Part shown: positions 1 to 5,286 of the stretch, piece by piece
Layout of the letters: each line of letters starts with the position of its first letter
Numbering within the stretch: position 1 is the stretch's first letter
NCBI GenBank assembly: GCA_028703745.1
Contig: JAQVME010000075.1
Coordinates: forward strand, 1-6,634
From: Clostridia bacterium
GTDB taxonomy: Bacteria; Bacillota; Clostridia; Christensenellales; DTU072
Length of the DNA: 6,634 nucleotides
Direction: 5' to 3'
Notes under the pieces: model-generated
The model's input: only the letters and a program-made list of their open reading frames with translations
The model's database searches: none
Told to the model about the DNA's origin: nothing
Program-made: the position numbers and the translations under genes

Positions 1-17
1 ACCTTAGTGACTTTAAT

Positions 18-47
18 AATATACAGTATATGGGCTGTTTGTGTCAA
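18..47 (-). promoter_or_regulatory. leftward sigma-A-type promoter, divergent from spoIIA
   Basis: On the - strand a perfect TTGACA (-35, plus-strand 42-47) is followed after 18 bases by TATATT (-10, plus-strand 18-23, five of six matches). Transcription would start near position 10-12 and run off the left edge. This suggests a divergently transcribed gene lies just outside the window. No part of that gene is visible, so the assignment rests on the promoter boxes alone. Confidence 0.5.
19..31. promoter_or_regulatory. 13-bp perfect palindrome, possible operator
   Basis: ATATAC-A-GTATAT is a perfect inverted repeat with a one-base centre. It covers the -10 box of the leftward promoter, which is where a repressor could act. 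The sequence does not match a regulator box that I can name with confidence. In AT-rich DNA such a palindrome can occur by chance. Confidence 0.25.
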
Positions 48-87
48 TTGTTTTTCACACTTTTATAACGAAAAAAATTTTTATGAC

Positions 88-122
88 GATGCGCCGCGAA
101 GTAGCCGCTACTTTTCTGCATC
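88..122. other. hairpin in the region upstream of spoIIAA
   Basis: Outer arms GATGC (88-92) and GCATC (118-122) enclose a second inverted repeat, AAGTAGC (99-105) and GCTACTT (107-113). This gives a two-part stem with a small GC-rich centre. On the - strand the hairpin is followed within a few bases by an A/T-rich tract (66-83 on the plus strand), so it could be a weak terminator or a structured leader. Its direction and role are not settled. The rest of 1-206 holds no gene that I can support. Confidence 0.35.
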
Positions 123-181
123 TTAGACAAAATTGACCATTATTATACACGATTGGCGGTTTTGTGTTTTTATTTTTCTTC

Positions 182-187
182 TATAAT
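182..187 (+). promoter_or_regulatory. possible -10 box for the spoIIA operon
   Basis: A perfect TATAAT lies 20 bases before the spoIIAA start. The expected -35 region (about 159-166) is only T-rich (GTTTTG / TTTGTG), so the match is one-sided, and the leader would be only about 13 bases. Bacillus spoIIA is transcribed by sigma-H, whose typical AGGA-type -35 and GAAT-type -10 boxes I could not find in 1-206. The true promoter is therefore unresolved. Confidence 0.3.
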
Positions 188-206
188 CCTCTTGTAGGGA
201 GGACAT

Positions 207-512
207 ATGCAAGTAACAACAAGATTCAAGCAAAGCACGCTGTATATATACCTTGACGGCGAGCTTGACCAAAGCGTGGCGGACAGGCTTCGCGCAGAGC
301 TGGACAAGTGTATGGGTTCTAGCGGAGTAGAGAAAGTCGTTTTTAACCTCCGAAAACTCAGCTTTATGGACAGCACAGGCATCGGGCTAATCCTTGGCCG
401 CTATAAAAAGCTGAGAACAAAGCATATTCCGCTGTTTTTTGACGAACCGTCGCCGCAAATAGACAAGGTACTCAAGGTCAGCGGCTTATACGACATAATA
501 CCCGTAATATAA
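207..512 (+). CDS. spoIIAA: anti-sigma F factor antagonist SpoIIAA
   Basis: STAS-domain protein of 101 aa. It is the anti-anti-sigma factor that, when unphosphorylated, binds SpoIIAB and frees sigma-F in the forespore. The STAS core is clear: GELD at 18-21, then FMDSTGIGLILGRYK at 53-67. Ser56 in MDSTG lines up with the Ser58 of B. subtilis SpoIIAA that SpoIIAB phosphorylates and SpoIIE dephosphorylates. The C-terminal SGLYDIIPVI matches the family end, but the protein stops there and lacks the roughly 15-residue tail of the 117-aa Bacillus protein. The start is set by AGGGAGG at 196-202, four bases before the ATG. It is the first gene of the spoIIA operon, 16 bases before spoIIAB. An ordinary anti-anti-sigma factor of another circuit is unlikely, given the neighbours. 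Confidence 0.95.
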   Translation: MQVTTRFKQSTLYIYLDGELDQSVADRLRAELDKCMGSSGVEKVVFNLRKLSFMDSTGIGLILGRYKKLRTKHIPLFFDEPSPQIDKVLKVSGLYDIIPVI

Positions 513-528
513 TTTGAGGTGAATTTTT

Positions 529-948
529 ATGAATAACAATATGAGTTTGAAATTTGACGCCCGTCCGGAGAACGAAAGCTTCGCGCGCAGCGTGGTAGCG
601 GCGTTTTGCGTGTCGGCCAATCCCACGGTGGAGATAATAAACGATATAAAAACCGCGGTTTCGGAGGCAGTAACGAACTGCATCGTTCACGGGTATGAAA
701 ACACTATGAACGGGGAAATTCTTATAGAGGCGAATATGCTAAGCAACGTCTTGAAAGTAAAAATTTCTGATTATGGCAAGGGAATAATAAACATCGAGGA
801 GGCGCTGACGGACTTTTATACTACCCGCGAGGAGGAGGAAAGAAGCGGTCTAGGCTTCACAATTATGAAATCGTTCATGGACAGCCTGGAGGTTGAATCA
901 ACCCCGGGGAGTGGCACAACAGTAGTATTGACAAAAAGATTGGCGTAA
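529..948 (+). CDS. spoIIAB: anti-sigma F factor / serine kinase SpoIIAB
   Basis: GHKL-fold protein kinase of 139 aa. It sequesters sigma-F and phosphorylates SpoIIAA on serine. Visible motifs in order are: Arg20 in ENESFAR (the residue that contacts SigF/SpoIIAA in Bacillus); the N-box SEAVTNCIVHGYE at 45-57 with Glu46 and Asn50; DYGKG at 81-85 (G1, ADP contact Asp81); and RSGLGFTIMKSFMD at 105-118 (G2). The GSGTTV end at 127-132 is typical. Key-residue numbering coincides with Bacillus SpoIIAB, which supports this ATG over the one at 541. The Shine-Dalgarno GAGGTGA at 516-522 also fits, with six bases of spacing. The gene ends two bases before sigF. Confidence 0.96.
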   Translation: MNNNMSLKFDARPENESFARSVVAAFCVSANPTVEIINDIKTAVSEAVTNCIVHGYENTMNGEILIEANMLSNVLKVKISDYGKGIINIEEALTDFYTTREEEERSGLGFTIMKSFMDSLEVESTPGSGTTVVLTKRLA

Positions 949-950
949 GT

Positions 951-1664
951 ATGCTGCAAAACGAAGAGACCTTACGGCTTATAGAAGAGGCGCAAAAAGG
1001 TAGCGACGAAGCAAAAACCGAGCTGTTGCACCACAATCTGCCTTTAATAAAAAGCATAGTAAGAAGATACAAAAACAAGCAGATTGAGTACGATGACCTC
1101 GTACAGCTCGGCACGCTGGGACTTATCAAAGCAATAAACAACTTTGACACCTCTTTCGGCGTGAGATTCTCAACCTACGCCGTGCCTATGATCGCCGGCG
1201 AAATAAAAAGGTTTATACGCGATGACGGCGCCATCAAGGTTAGCCGCTCGATAAAATCCCTTTCTCAAAAGATAAACGTCTTCGTAGAGGTTTATCGTCA
1301 TACCAACAACAAGGAACCCACGATCAGCGAACTGGCGGAGGAATTCCATATATCCGAACAGGACGTCGTCTTCACGCTGGACAGCTCGCGATACCCTGTG
1401 TCGCTATATTCGGAAAACGATGATGACGGCTTGAGTCTAGTAGACAGGCTGTGCGCCAAGGGCACGCCCGACGAGGACATAGATAAGATGATAATAAAAG
1501 ACCTCATAAAGGGGCTGGAAGAGCGTGACAAAAGGATAATCTATCTCCGCTATTACCGCGACAAGACCCAAAGCGAAATTGCGCGCGAGCTGGGCGTTTC
1601 TCAGGTGCAAATCTCAAGATTGGAAGCGCGCATACTAGAAAAAATGAAAAAAGAGCTTTTATAA
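951..1664 (+). CDS. sigF: RNA polymerase sporulation sigma factor SigF (SpoIIAC)
   Basis: Sigma-70 family factor of 237 aa, slightly shorter than the roughly 255-aa Bacillus SigF. It directs the first forespore-specific transcription after asymmetric division and is held inactive by SpoIIAB. Region 2 spans about residues 28-98, with YDDLVQLGTLGLIKAINNFD (47-66), the -10-reading RFSTYAVPMIAGEIKRFIRD (72-91) and the DDGAIKVSRS signature (91-100). Region 3 follows at about 101-180. Region 4 carries the -35 helix-turn-helix TQSEIARELGVSQVQISRLE (206-225). No good Shine-Dalgarno precedes the ATG (the upstream bases are GATTGGCGTAAGT), and no other in-frame start is available. Translation is probably coupled to spoIIAB, whose TAA ends two bases earlier. 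SigG is the closest alternative, but the operon context decides for SigF. Confidence 0.95.
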   Translation: MLQNEETLRLIEEAQKGSDEAKTELLHHNLPLIKSIVRRYKNKQIEYDDLVQLGTLGLIKAINNFDTSFGVRFSTYAVPMIAGEIKRFIRDDGAIKVSRSIKSLSQKINVFVEVYRHTNNKEPTISELAEEFHISEQDVVFTLDSSRYPVSLYSENDDDGLSLVDRLCAKGTPDEDIDKMIIKDLIKGLEERDKRIIYLRYYRDKTQSEIARELGVSQVQISRLEARILEKMKKELL

Positions 1665-1718
1665 GAAACGAAAAACGAAAAACGAAAAACGAAGAACGAA
1701 GAACGATAAACGAAAAAC
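1665..1718 (+). repeat. heptamer tandem repeat array (upstream)
   Basis: Starting on the first base after the sigF stop, a partial unit GAAAC is followed by seven 7-bp units: GAAAAAC three times, GAAGAAC twice, GATAAAC and GAAAAAC. The shared consensus is (G)A(A/G/T)AAAC. There are no spacers and no coding capacity. Such short tandem heptamers can grow or shrink by slipped-strand replication, so copy number may vary between strains. Confidence 0.85.
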
Positions 1719-1721
1719 AAT

Positions 1722-1810
1722 GGATGAGATTTCTCCGCTCCGTTACACTACGGTCGAAATGACATAAGTTATTGTCATTCCGACCGAATTGGAGGGAACT
1801 AATCCTGATC
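1722..1810. repeat. REP/MITE-like palindromic element
   Basis: The core is a strong hairpin: CGGTCGAAATGACA (1751-1764) pairs with TGTCATTCCGACCG (1773-1786) at 13 of 14 positions around an 8-base loop. The arms extend imperfectly outwards, CTCC (1737-1740) against GGAG (1791-1794) and GATT (1728-1731) against AATC (1801-1804). It has no T-run after the stem, so it is not a simple terminator. I recall similar GTCATTTCGACCG / GGAGAAATC palindromes scattered between genes in many bacterial genomes, which suggests a dispersed non-autonomous repeat. This could not be checked here. Element borders are approximate. Confidence 0.6.
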
Positions 1811-1816
1811 TTTTAT

Positions 1817-1844
1817 GAAAAACTATAAACGAAAAACTATAAAC
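1817..1844 (+). repeat. heptamer repeat array (downstream)
   Basis: Four 7-bp units alternate GAAAAAC, TATAAAC, GAAAAAC, TATAAAC. They resemble the array at 1670-1718 and are in the same 7-base phase with it. Both arrays are followed by the word ATGGAT (1720-1725 and 1846-1851), so the hairpin element between them is bracketed by near-identical sequence. Confidence 0.7.
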
Positions 1845-1876
1845 TATGGATTATTTTTTTAATCCATATTTTTTTT
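1845..1876 (+). terminator. rho-independent terminator after spoIIA
   Basis: A perfect 9-bp stem, TATGGATTA (1845-1853) with TAATCCATA (1860-1868), closes a loop of six T and is followed at once by eight T (1869-1876). The stem has only two G-C pairs, so it may be modest in strength. Its place between sigF and the promoter at 1878 fits termination of the spoIIA transcript. It directly adjoins the second heptamer array and may be part of the same repeat complex. Confidence 0.6.
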
Positions 1877-1877
1877 G

Positions 1878-1906
1878 TTGACAAAATCTTTCGCATATGA
1901 GAAAAT
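1878..1906 (+). promoter_or_regulatory. sigma-A promoter for ylxM-ffh and probably the downstream cluster
   Basis: A perfect -35 TTGACA (1878-1883) is followed by a 17-base spacer and GAAAAT (1901-1906, four of six matches) as the -10. The -10 is preceded by TG at 1898-1899, giving an extended -10 (TGn). The start of transcription would fall near 1913. The -35 box begins one base after the T-run of the spoIIA terminator, so the two transcription units are back to back. Confidence 0.65.
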
Positions 1907-1912
1907 ATGAGC

Positions 1913-1934
1913 TGTAAATGTTTTTGCATTTACA
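1913..1934 (+). promoter_or_regulatory. 5'-UTR hairpin of the ylxM transcript
   Basis: TGTAAATG (1913-1920) and CATTTACA (1927-1934) form a perfect 8-bp stem with a 6-base loop (TTTTTG). It lies at or next to the predicted transcript 5' end and just before the GAGG at 1939-1942. A stem at the extreme 5' end can protect an mRNA. The same dyad could instead be a protein-binding site. The role is inferred only. Confidence 0.4.
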
Positions 1935-1947
1935 CCGTGAGGAAAAA

Positions 1948-2271
1948 ATGAAAAAACTAGAAATAAGTGTGCTAAATGATTATTACGGCGGCTTATTGAA
2001 TGGACACCAAACGGAAATAATGCGATTGTACTACGACTGTGATATGTCGCTTGCCGAAATTGCCGCCGAAACCGGCATAACACGCCAAGGCGTGCGGGAA
2101 GTACTACTTCGCGGCGCAAAGCGGATTGAGGAATACGAGAGCAAGCTGGGGCTGGTAAACAAGGTAAAAAATCTGGCAGAAAGGCTGGAAGCAATAATTG
2201 AGGGCACTCCCGAGGGCGCGCCGCAAAGAAAAGAACTCGAAGAGTTACAAAAAAGCATAAAGGAGTTATAA
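1948..2271 (+). CDS. ylxM: YlxM family HTH protein, SRP accessory
   Basis: Protein of 107 aa of the YlxM/p13 family, a small helix-turn-helix protein encoded next to ffh in Firmicutes. Its Streptococcus homologue stimulates SRP GTPase activity. The HTH is at about residues 33-55 (MSLAEIAAETGITRQGVREV), and the rest is helical and charged, ending in a KELEELQKSIKEL tail. I chose the ATG at 1948: GAGG lies five bases upstream and the protein then begins as in the family. The in-frame ATG at 1918 would add ten residues, but it falls inside the 5'-UTR hairpin and has no ribosome site. The stop is seven bases before the ffh start. The family is recognised from sequence pattern and gene order; the function in this organism is inferred. 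Confidence 0.88.
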   Translation: MKKLEISVLNDYYGGLLNGHQTEIMRLYYDCDMSLAEIAAETGITRQGVREVLLRGAKRIEEYESKLGLVNKVKNLAERLEAIIEGTPEGAPQRKELEELQKSIKEL

Positions 2272-2278
2272 AAAAAGC

Positions 2279-3595
2279 ATGTTCGGAAGTCTCAGCGAAA
2301 AGATAAATCACGCTTTTTCCAAGCTCAAGAACAAGGGCGCGCTTAGCGAGCTCGAAGTAAAGAACGCATTACGCGACGTCAGAGTGGCGCTGCTTGAGGC
2401 CGACGTAAATTTCATAGTAGCAAAGTCCTTTATCAACGCCGTTTCCGAACGCGCCACAGGGGAGGACATCCTAAAAGGTCTGGACGCTTCACAGCAAGTA
2501 ATAAAAATCGTCAACGACGAACTCATAAAGCTCATGGGCTCCACCCACAGCAAATTAGAAGTCAGCGACAAGCCGCCCACAATCATTATGATGTGCGGAC
2601 TGCAAGGCGCAGGCAAGACAACCATGTGCGGCAAGCTCGCAGTATATCTCAAGAAGCAGGGCAAAAAAGTGCTTTTAGTCGCCGCTGACATTTACCGTCC
2701 TGCCGCCATAAAACAGCTGCAAATTGTTGGCGAGAAGGCGGAAACCCCCGTTTTCGAAATGGGGCAAAAAAGCCCGGTCAAGATAGCCGAAGAGGGCATT
2801 GAGTATGCCGAAAAGCAAGGTTTGGATACCGTAATCATAGATACCGCAGGAAGGCTCCATATCGACGAAACGCTTATGGAAGAGCTGCAGAGCATAAAAT
2901 CCAAGGTGAAGCCGTCAGAAATTTTGCTTGTAGTTGACGCTATGCTGGGACAGGACTCCGTAAATGTTGCCTCAACCTTCAATCAGAAGCTAGAGATTTC
3001 CGGCGTTATCCTTACAAAGCTTGACGGGGATACCAGAGGCGGCGCGGCATTATCTATCAAGGCGCTATTGAACAAGCCCATAAAATTTTGCGGAATAGGC
3101 GAGAAGCTGACAGACCTCGAGGCCTTCCACCCCGAGAGAATGGCAAGCCGTATACTGGGAATGGGCGACGTGCTGACGCTTATTGAACGCGCGCAACAGG
3201 CAATAACCGAAGAGGACGCCAAGAAGCTGGCGAAAAAAATAAAAGAGAGAAGCTTCGACCTTGAGGACTACTTACAACAGCTTTCCAGCATGAAAAAAAT
3301 GGGCAACATAGCCGAAATGATGGGTATGATCCCCGGTCTATCCAACAAGTTGAAGGGCGCGGATTTGAACGTTGACGAAAAGCAAATAGAAAAGACCAAG
3401 GCGATTATACTTTCTATGACGCCGAAGGAGCGAGCGACGCCCGACATCCTCAACGGCTCCAGAAGAAAAAGAATAGCCAAGGGCAGCGGTTCTACCGTCC
3501 AAGAGGTCAACCGACTATTAAATCAGTTCAATCAGACCAAGGATATGATGAAGATGTTTTCTTCGGGCAAGAAGAAGCTACCTTTCAATATATAG
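2279..3595 (+). CDS. ffh: signal recognition particle GTPase Ffh (SRP54)
   Basis: Protein subunit of the SRP, 438 aa, near the usual length. It binds signal sequences and the SRP RNA and delivers nascent chains to FtsY at the membrane. The N domain (about 1-90) is followed by the G domain: P-loop GLQGAGKTT (107-115), DIYRPAAI (137-144), DTAGR (188-192), TKLDGDTRGG (246-255) and GIGEKLTDLEAFHPERM (272-288). The M domain (about 300-438) has methionine-rich stretches (MKKMGNIAEMMGMIPG, 338-353) and the RNA-binding segment SRRKRIAKGSGSTVQEVNRL (394-413). AAGGAG at 2260-2265 lies 13 bases before the ATG, which is rather far, so coupling to ylxM is likely. The stop is TAG. FtsY is excluded by the presence of the M domain. 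Confidence 0.98.
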   Translation: MFGSLSEKINHAFSKLKNKGALSELEVKNALRDVRVALLEADVNFIVAKSFINAVSERATGEDILKGLDASQQVIKIVNDELIKLMGSTHSKLEVSDKPPTIIMMCGLQGAGKTTMCGKLAVYLKKQGKKVLLVAADIYRPAAIKQLQIVGEKAETPVFEMGQKSPVKIAEEGIEYAEKQGLDTVIIDTAGRLHIDETLMEELQSIKSKVKPSEILLVVDAMLGQDSVNVASTFNQKLEISGVILTKLDGDTRGGAALSIKALLNKPIKFCGIGEKLTDLEAFHPERMASRILGMGDVLTLIERAQQAITEEDAKKLAKKIKERSFDLEDYLQQLSSMKKMGNIAEMMGMIPGLSNKLKGADLNVDEKQIEKTKAIILSMTPKERATPDILNGSRRKRIAKGSGSTVQEVNRLLNQFNQTKDMMKMFSSGKKKLPFNI

Positions 3596-3643
3596 TTAAT
3601 AAAAAAATAAAACAAATATAAACAATTTTGGAGGACAAAACAA

Positions 3644-3901
3644 ATGGCAGTAAAATTGAGATTGACAAGAATGGGAGCAAAGAAAGCGCCCTTTTACCGC
3701 ATCGTAGCCACGGATTCACACAAGGCGAGAGACGGACAGTACATCGAGCAAATCGGTTATTACAACCCCACAAGAGAGCCGGTAGAGCTGAAAATTGACG
3801 CAGAAATCGCAAAAAAATGGTTGGCAGTCGGCGCTCAGCCCACGGATACGGTAAAATCCCTTTTTGTAAAAGAAGGAATCCTTGTCCGAAAGGAAAAATA
3901 G
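3644..3901 (+). CDS. rpsP: 30S ribosomal protein S16
   Basis: Protein S16 of 85 aa, a primary 16S rRNA-binding protein needed for 30S assembly. The N-terminal MAVKLRLTRMGAKKAPFYRI is the family signature. It is followed by VATDSHKARDGQYIEQIGYYNP, here with the usual RDG and IGYYNP (residues 30-44), and by the C-terminal GAQPTDTVKSLF (65-76). The Shine-Dalgarno GGAGG (3630-3634) is nine bases before the ATG. The 48-base gap from ffh is AT-rich with no terminator and no convincing promoter, so rpsP is probably co-transcribed from the ylxM promoter. Its stop is one base before the khpA start. Confidence 0.98.
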   Translation: MAVKLRLTRMGAKKAPFYRIVATDSHKARDGQYIEQIGYYNPTREPVELKIDAEIAKKWLAVGAQPTDTVKSLFVKEGILVRKEK

Positions 3902-3902
3902 C

Positions 3903-4133
3903 ATGAGAGAACTCGTAGAATATTTAGTAAAACAATTCGTCGACGAGGAGAATTTTGAGATTCTTATACTCGAAGACGGCAACAGCGTGGAATTCAAGGT
4001 ACTTGTAGACAAGGACTATATTGCAAAAGTAATAGGCAAATCGGGCAAGACCTCGAGAGCAATCAGGTCGCTTGTAAGAGCCGCTTCAATGAATTCGGAC
4101 AAAAATTATTCTGTCTATATTCAGGAGAGATAA
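3903..4133 (+). CDS. khpA: RNA-binding KH domain protein KhpA (YlqC family)
   Basis: Single-KH protein of 76 aa. KhpA usually pairs with the Jag/KhpB protein and binds many RNAs; in streptococci the pair affects cell size and division. The KH core is YIAKVIGKSGKTSRAIRSLV (39-58), with the GxxG loop GKSG at 45-48. The N-terminal MRELVEYLVKQFVD matches family members. The ATG at 3903 is preferred because AAAGGA (3889-3894) stands eight bases upstream and homologues begin at this point. An in-frame ATG at 3882 would add seven residues inside rpsP. The gene lies between rpsP and rimM as in other Firmicutes, but ylqD, which follows it in Bacillus, is absent. Confidence 0.93.
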   Translation: MRELVEYLVKQFVDEENFEILILEDGNSVEFKVLVDKDYIAKVIGKSGKTSRAIRSLVRAASMNSDKNYSVYIQER

Positions 4134-4136
4134 AAA

Positions 4137-4625
4137 GTGCTTATCGGAAAGGTATCAAAGCCTCACGGCGTAAAGGGAGGCATAAAGGTTGAATCCTTTA
4201 TGGATACCCCGTACGCCTTTTCGGCTATAAAAGAGGTAGAAATAAACGCCACGGTGTACAAAATCGAGAAGGCGCAAGTAGGACAACCGCTTATTCTCAA
4301 GCTTTCGGGGGTGGATACCGTCGAGGCGGCAGAGAAACTTCGTAACGCGCAGATTTTCATCAACAAGGAACGCGCGCCCCAGCCGCCGGATGGCAGATAT
4401 TATGTTGACGACCTTATCGGTTGCCGAGTTCTGCTAGAAGGCGAGGTTGTCGGCGAGCTTACGGATATATTGCAATACGGCAGCGCCGACATATATTGTG
4501 TCAGCGGCGCAAAAAACTTTATGTTTCCATATGTCGGAGAAGTCATCGCAAAAATTGACATAGCAAGCAAAGAAATTGTTTTGAACGAACGGGAGTTCGA
4601 CAAGGTTGCCGTCTATGAAGATTAA
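4137..4625 (+). CDS. rimM: ribosome maturation factor RimM
   Basis: 30S maturation factor of 162 aa that acts on the head of the small subunit near S19 and the 16S 3' domain. The N-terminal barrel opens with IGKVSKPHGVKGGIKV (3-18) and includes SGVDTVEAAEKLRNAQIFI (57-75). The PRC-barrel half begins at about residue 87 with RYYVDDLIGCRV (87-98) and ends with FPYVGEVIAKIDIASKEIVL (130-149). The start is GTG, supported by AGGAG at 4123-4127 with nine bases of spacing; it begins three bases after the khpA stop. Its last 11 bases overlap trmD in another frame, so the two are probably translated in a coupled way. Confidence 0.95.
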   Translation: MLIGKVSKPHGVKGGIKVESFMDTPYAFSAIKEVEINATVYKIEKAQVGQPLILKLSGVDTVEAAEKLRNAQIFINKERAPQPPDGRYYVDDLIGCRVLLEGEVVGELTDILQYGSADIYCVSGAKNFMFPYVGEVIAKIDIASKEIVLNEREFDKVAVYED

Positions 4626-5286
4626 CGTGCTCACCCTTTTTCCCGAGATATACGGCTGCTTGAAAAGCGGCATATTGGGAAGGGCGATAGAAAACGGTAA
4701 ATTCGACGTCAGCATAACCAATATCAGGGATTTTTCACTTGATAAGCACAAAAAATGCGACGATTATCCCTTTGGCGGCGGAGCCGGTATGGTTATGACG
4801 CCGCAACCCCTTCACGATGCCATAAATTCTCTTGACCCCGCGCATACGGCGAAGAGAATTTATTTGAGCCCCAAGGGCAGGGTGTTGAATCAACGGCTTG
4901 TCATCGAGCTGGCGGCGTGCCCCGAACTGCTGCTTGTCAACGGCAGCTATGAGGGAATAGACCAGAGAGTTATTGATATGGATATAGATATGGAGCTATC
5001 TATCGGTGATTATGTCATAACCAGCGGTGATTTTGCCTCGCTAGTCACCATAAATGCCGTGGCAAGGTATATCGACGGCGTACTGGGCAGCGAAAACTCA
5101 ACCGACGAGGAGAGCTTTGCGACGGGACTGCTGGAATATCCGCAGTATACCCGCCCTCAACAGTACTTAGGTGTGGAAGTGCCTGCGGTGCTTCTATCCG
5201 GGAATCACGCGGAAATTCAAAAATGGCGGCGGTTAAAAAGCCTCGAGATAACAAAAAATAACCGCCCCGACTTATTGGAGGAATGA
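4615..5286 (+). CDS. trmD: tRNA (guanine-N1-)-methyltransferase TrmD
   Basis: SPOUT methyltransferase of 223 aa that makes m1G37 in tRNAs, with SAM as donor, and so prevents +1 frameshifting. Seen are MKINVLTLFPEI (1-12), DYPFGGGAGMVM (50-61), LSPKGR (84-89), YEGIDQR (112-118), SIGDYVITSGD (129-139), the Arg151 position, EESF (165-168) with LLEYPQYTRP (172-181), and LLSGNHAEIQKWR (193-205). The ATG at 4615 gives the family N-terminus, with AAGG nine bases upstream; a TTG at 4606 would add three residues. It overlaps rimM by 11 bases. Unlike E. coli and Bacillus enzymes it has Ser111, Ser137, Asp139 and Glu166 where His/Arg, Gly, Glu and the catalytic Asp are usual. It is followed directly by rbgA, with no rplS. 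Confidence 0.96.
   Translation: MKINVLTLFPEIYGCLKSGILGRAIENGKFDVSITNIRDFSLDKHKKCDDYPFGGGAGMVMTPQPLHDAINSLDPAHTAKRIYLSPKGRVLNQRLVIELAACPELLLVNGSYEGIDQRVIDMDIDMELSIGDYVITSGDFASLVTINAVARYIDGVLGSENSTDEESFATGLLEYPQYTRPQQYLGVEVPAVLLSGNHAEIQKWRRLKSLEITKNNRPDLLEE

Noticed and set aside
19..39. LexA (SOS) box from CTGTATATT on the - strand
   Set aside because: The second half-site ACAG is missing at the required distance, and the Gram-positive LexA box has a different consensus.
1751..1786. Hairpin core as the spoIIA terminator
   Set aside because: No T-run follows the stem; the palindrome at 1845-1876 with eight T is the better terminator.
1665..1844. CRISPR-like array from the regular repeats
   Set aside because: Units are 7 bp with no spacers; the layout is a simple tandem repeat around a hairpin, with no cas genes.
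1918..1947. Upstream ATG for ylxM
   Set aside because: It sits within the 5' hairpin, only about five bases after the predicted transcript start, and has no ribosome site; GAGG fits the ATG at 1948.
1859..2311. 150-codon open frame on the - strand
   Set aside because: It is the antisense shadow of ylxM and its promoter region. It has no ribosome site and resembles no family, while ylxM is well supported.
3596..3643. Separate promoter for rpsP in the AT-rich gap
   Set aside because: TATAAA at 3617-3622 has no acceptable -35 partner; co-transcription with ffh is simpler.
4606..4614. TTG start for trmD three codons upstream
   Set aside because: The ATG at 4615 gives the standard MKI-VLTLFPE start and has AAGG at good spacing.
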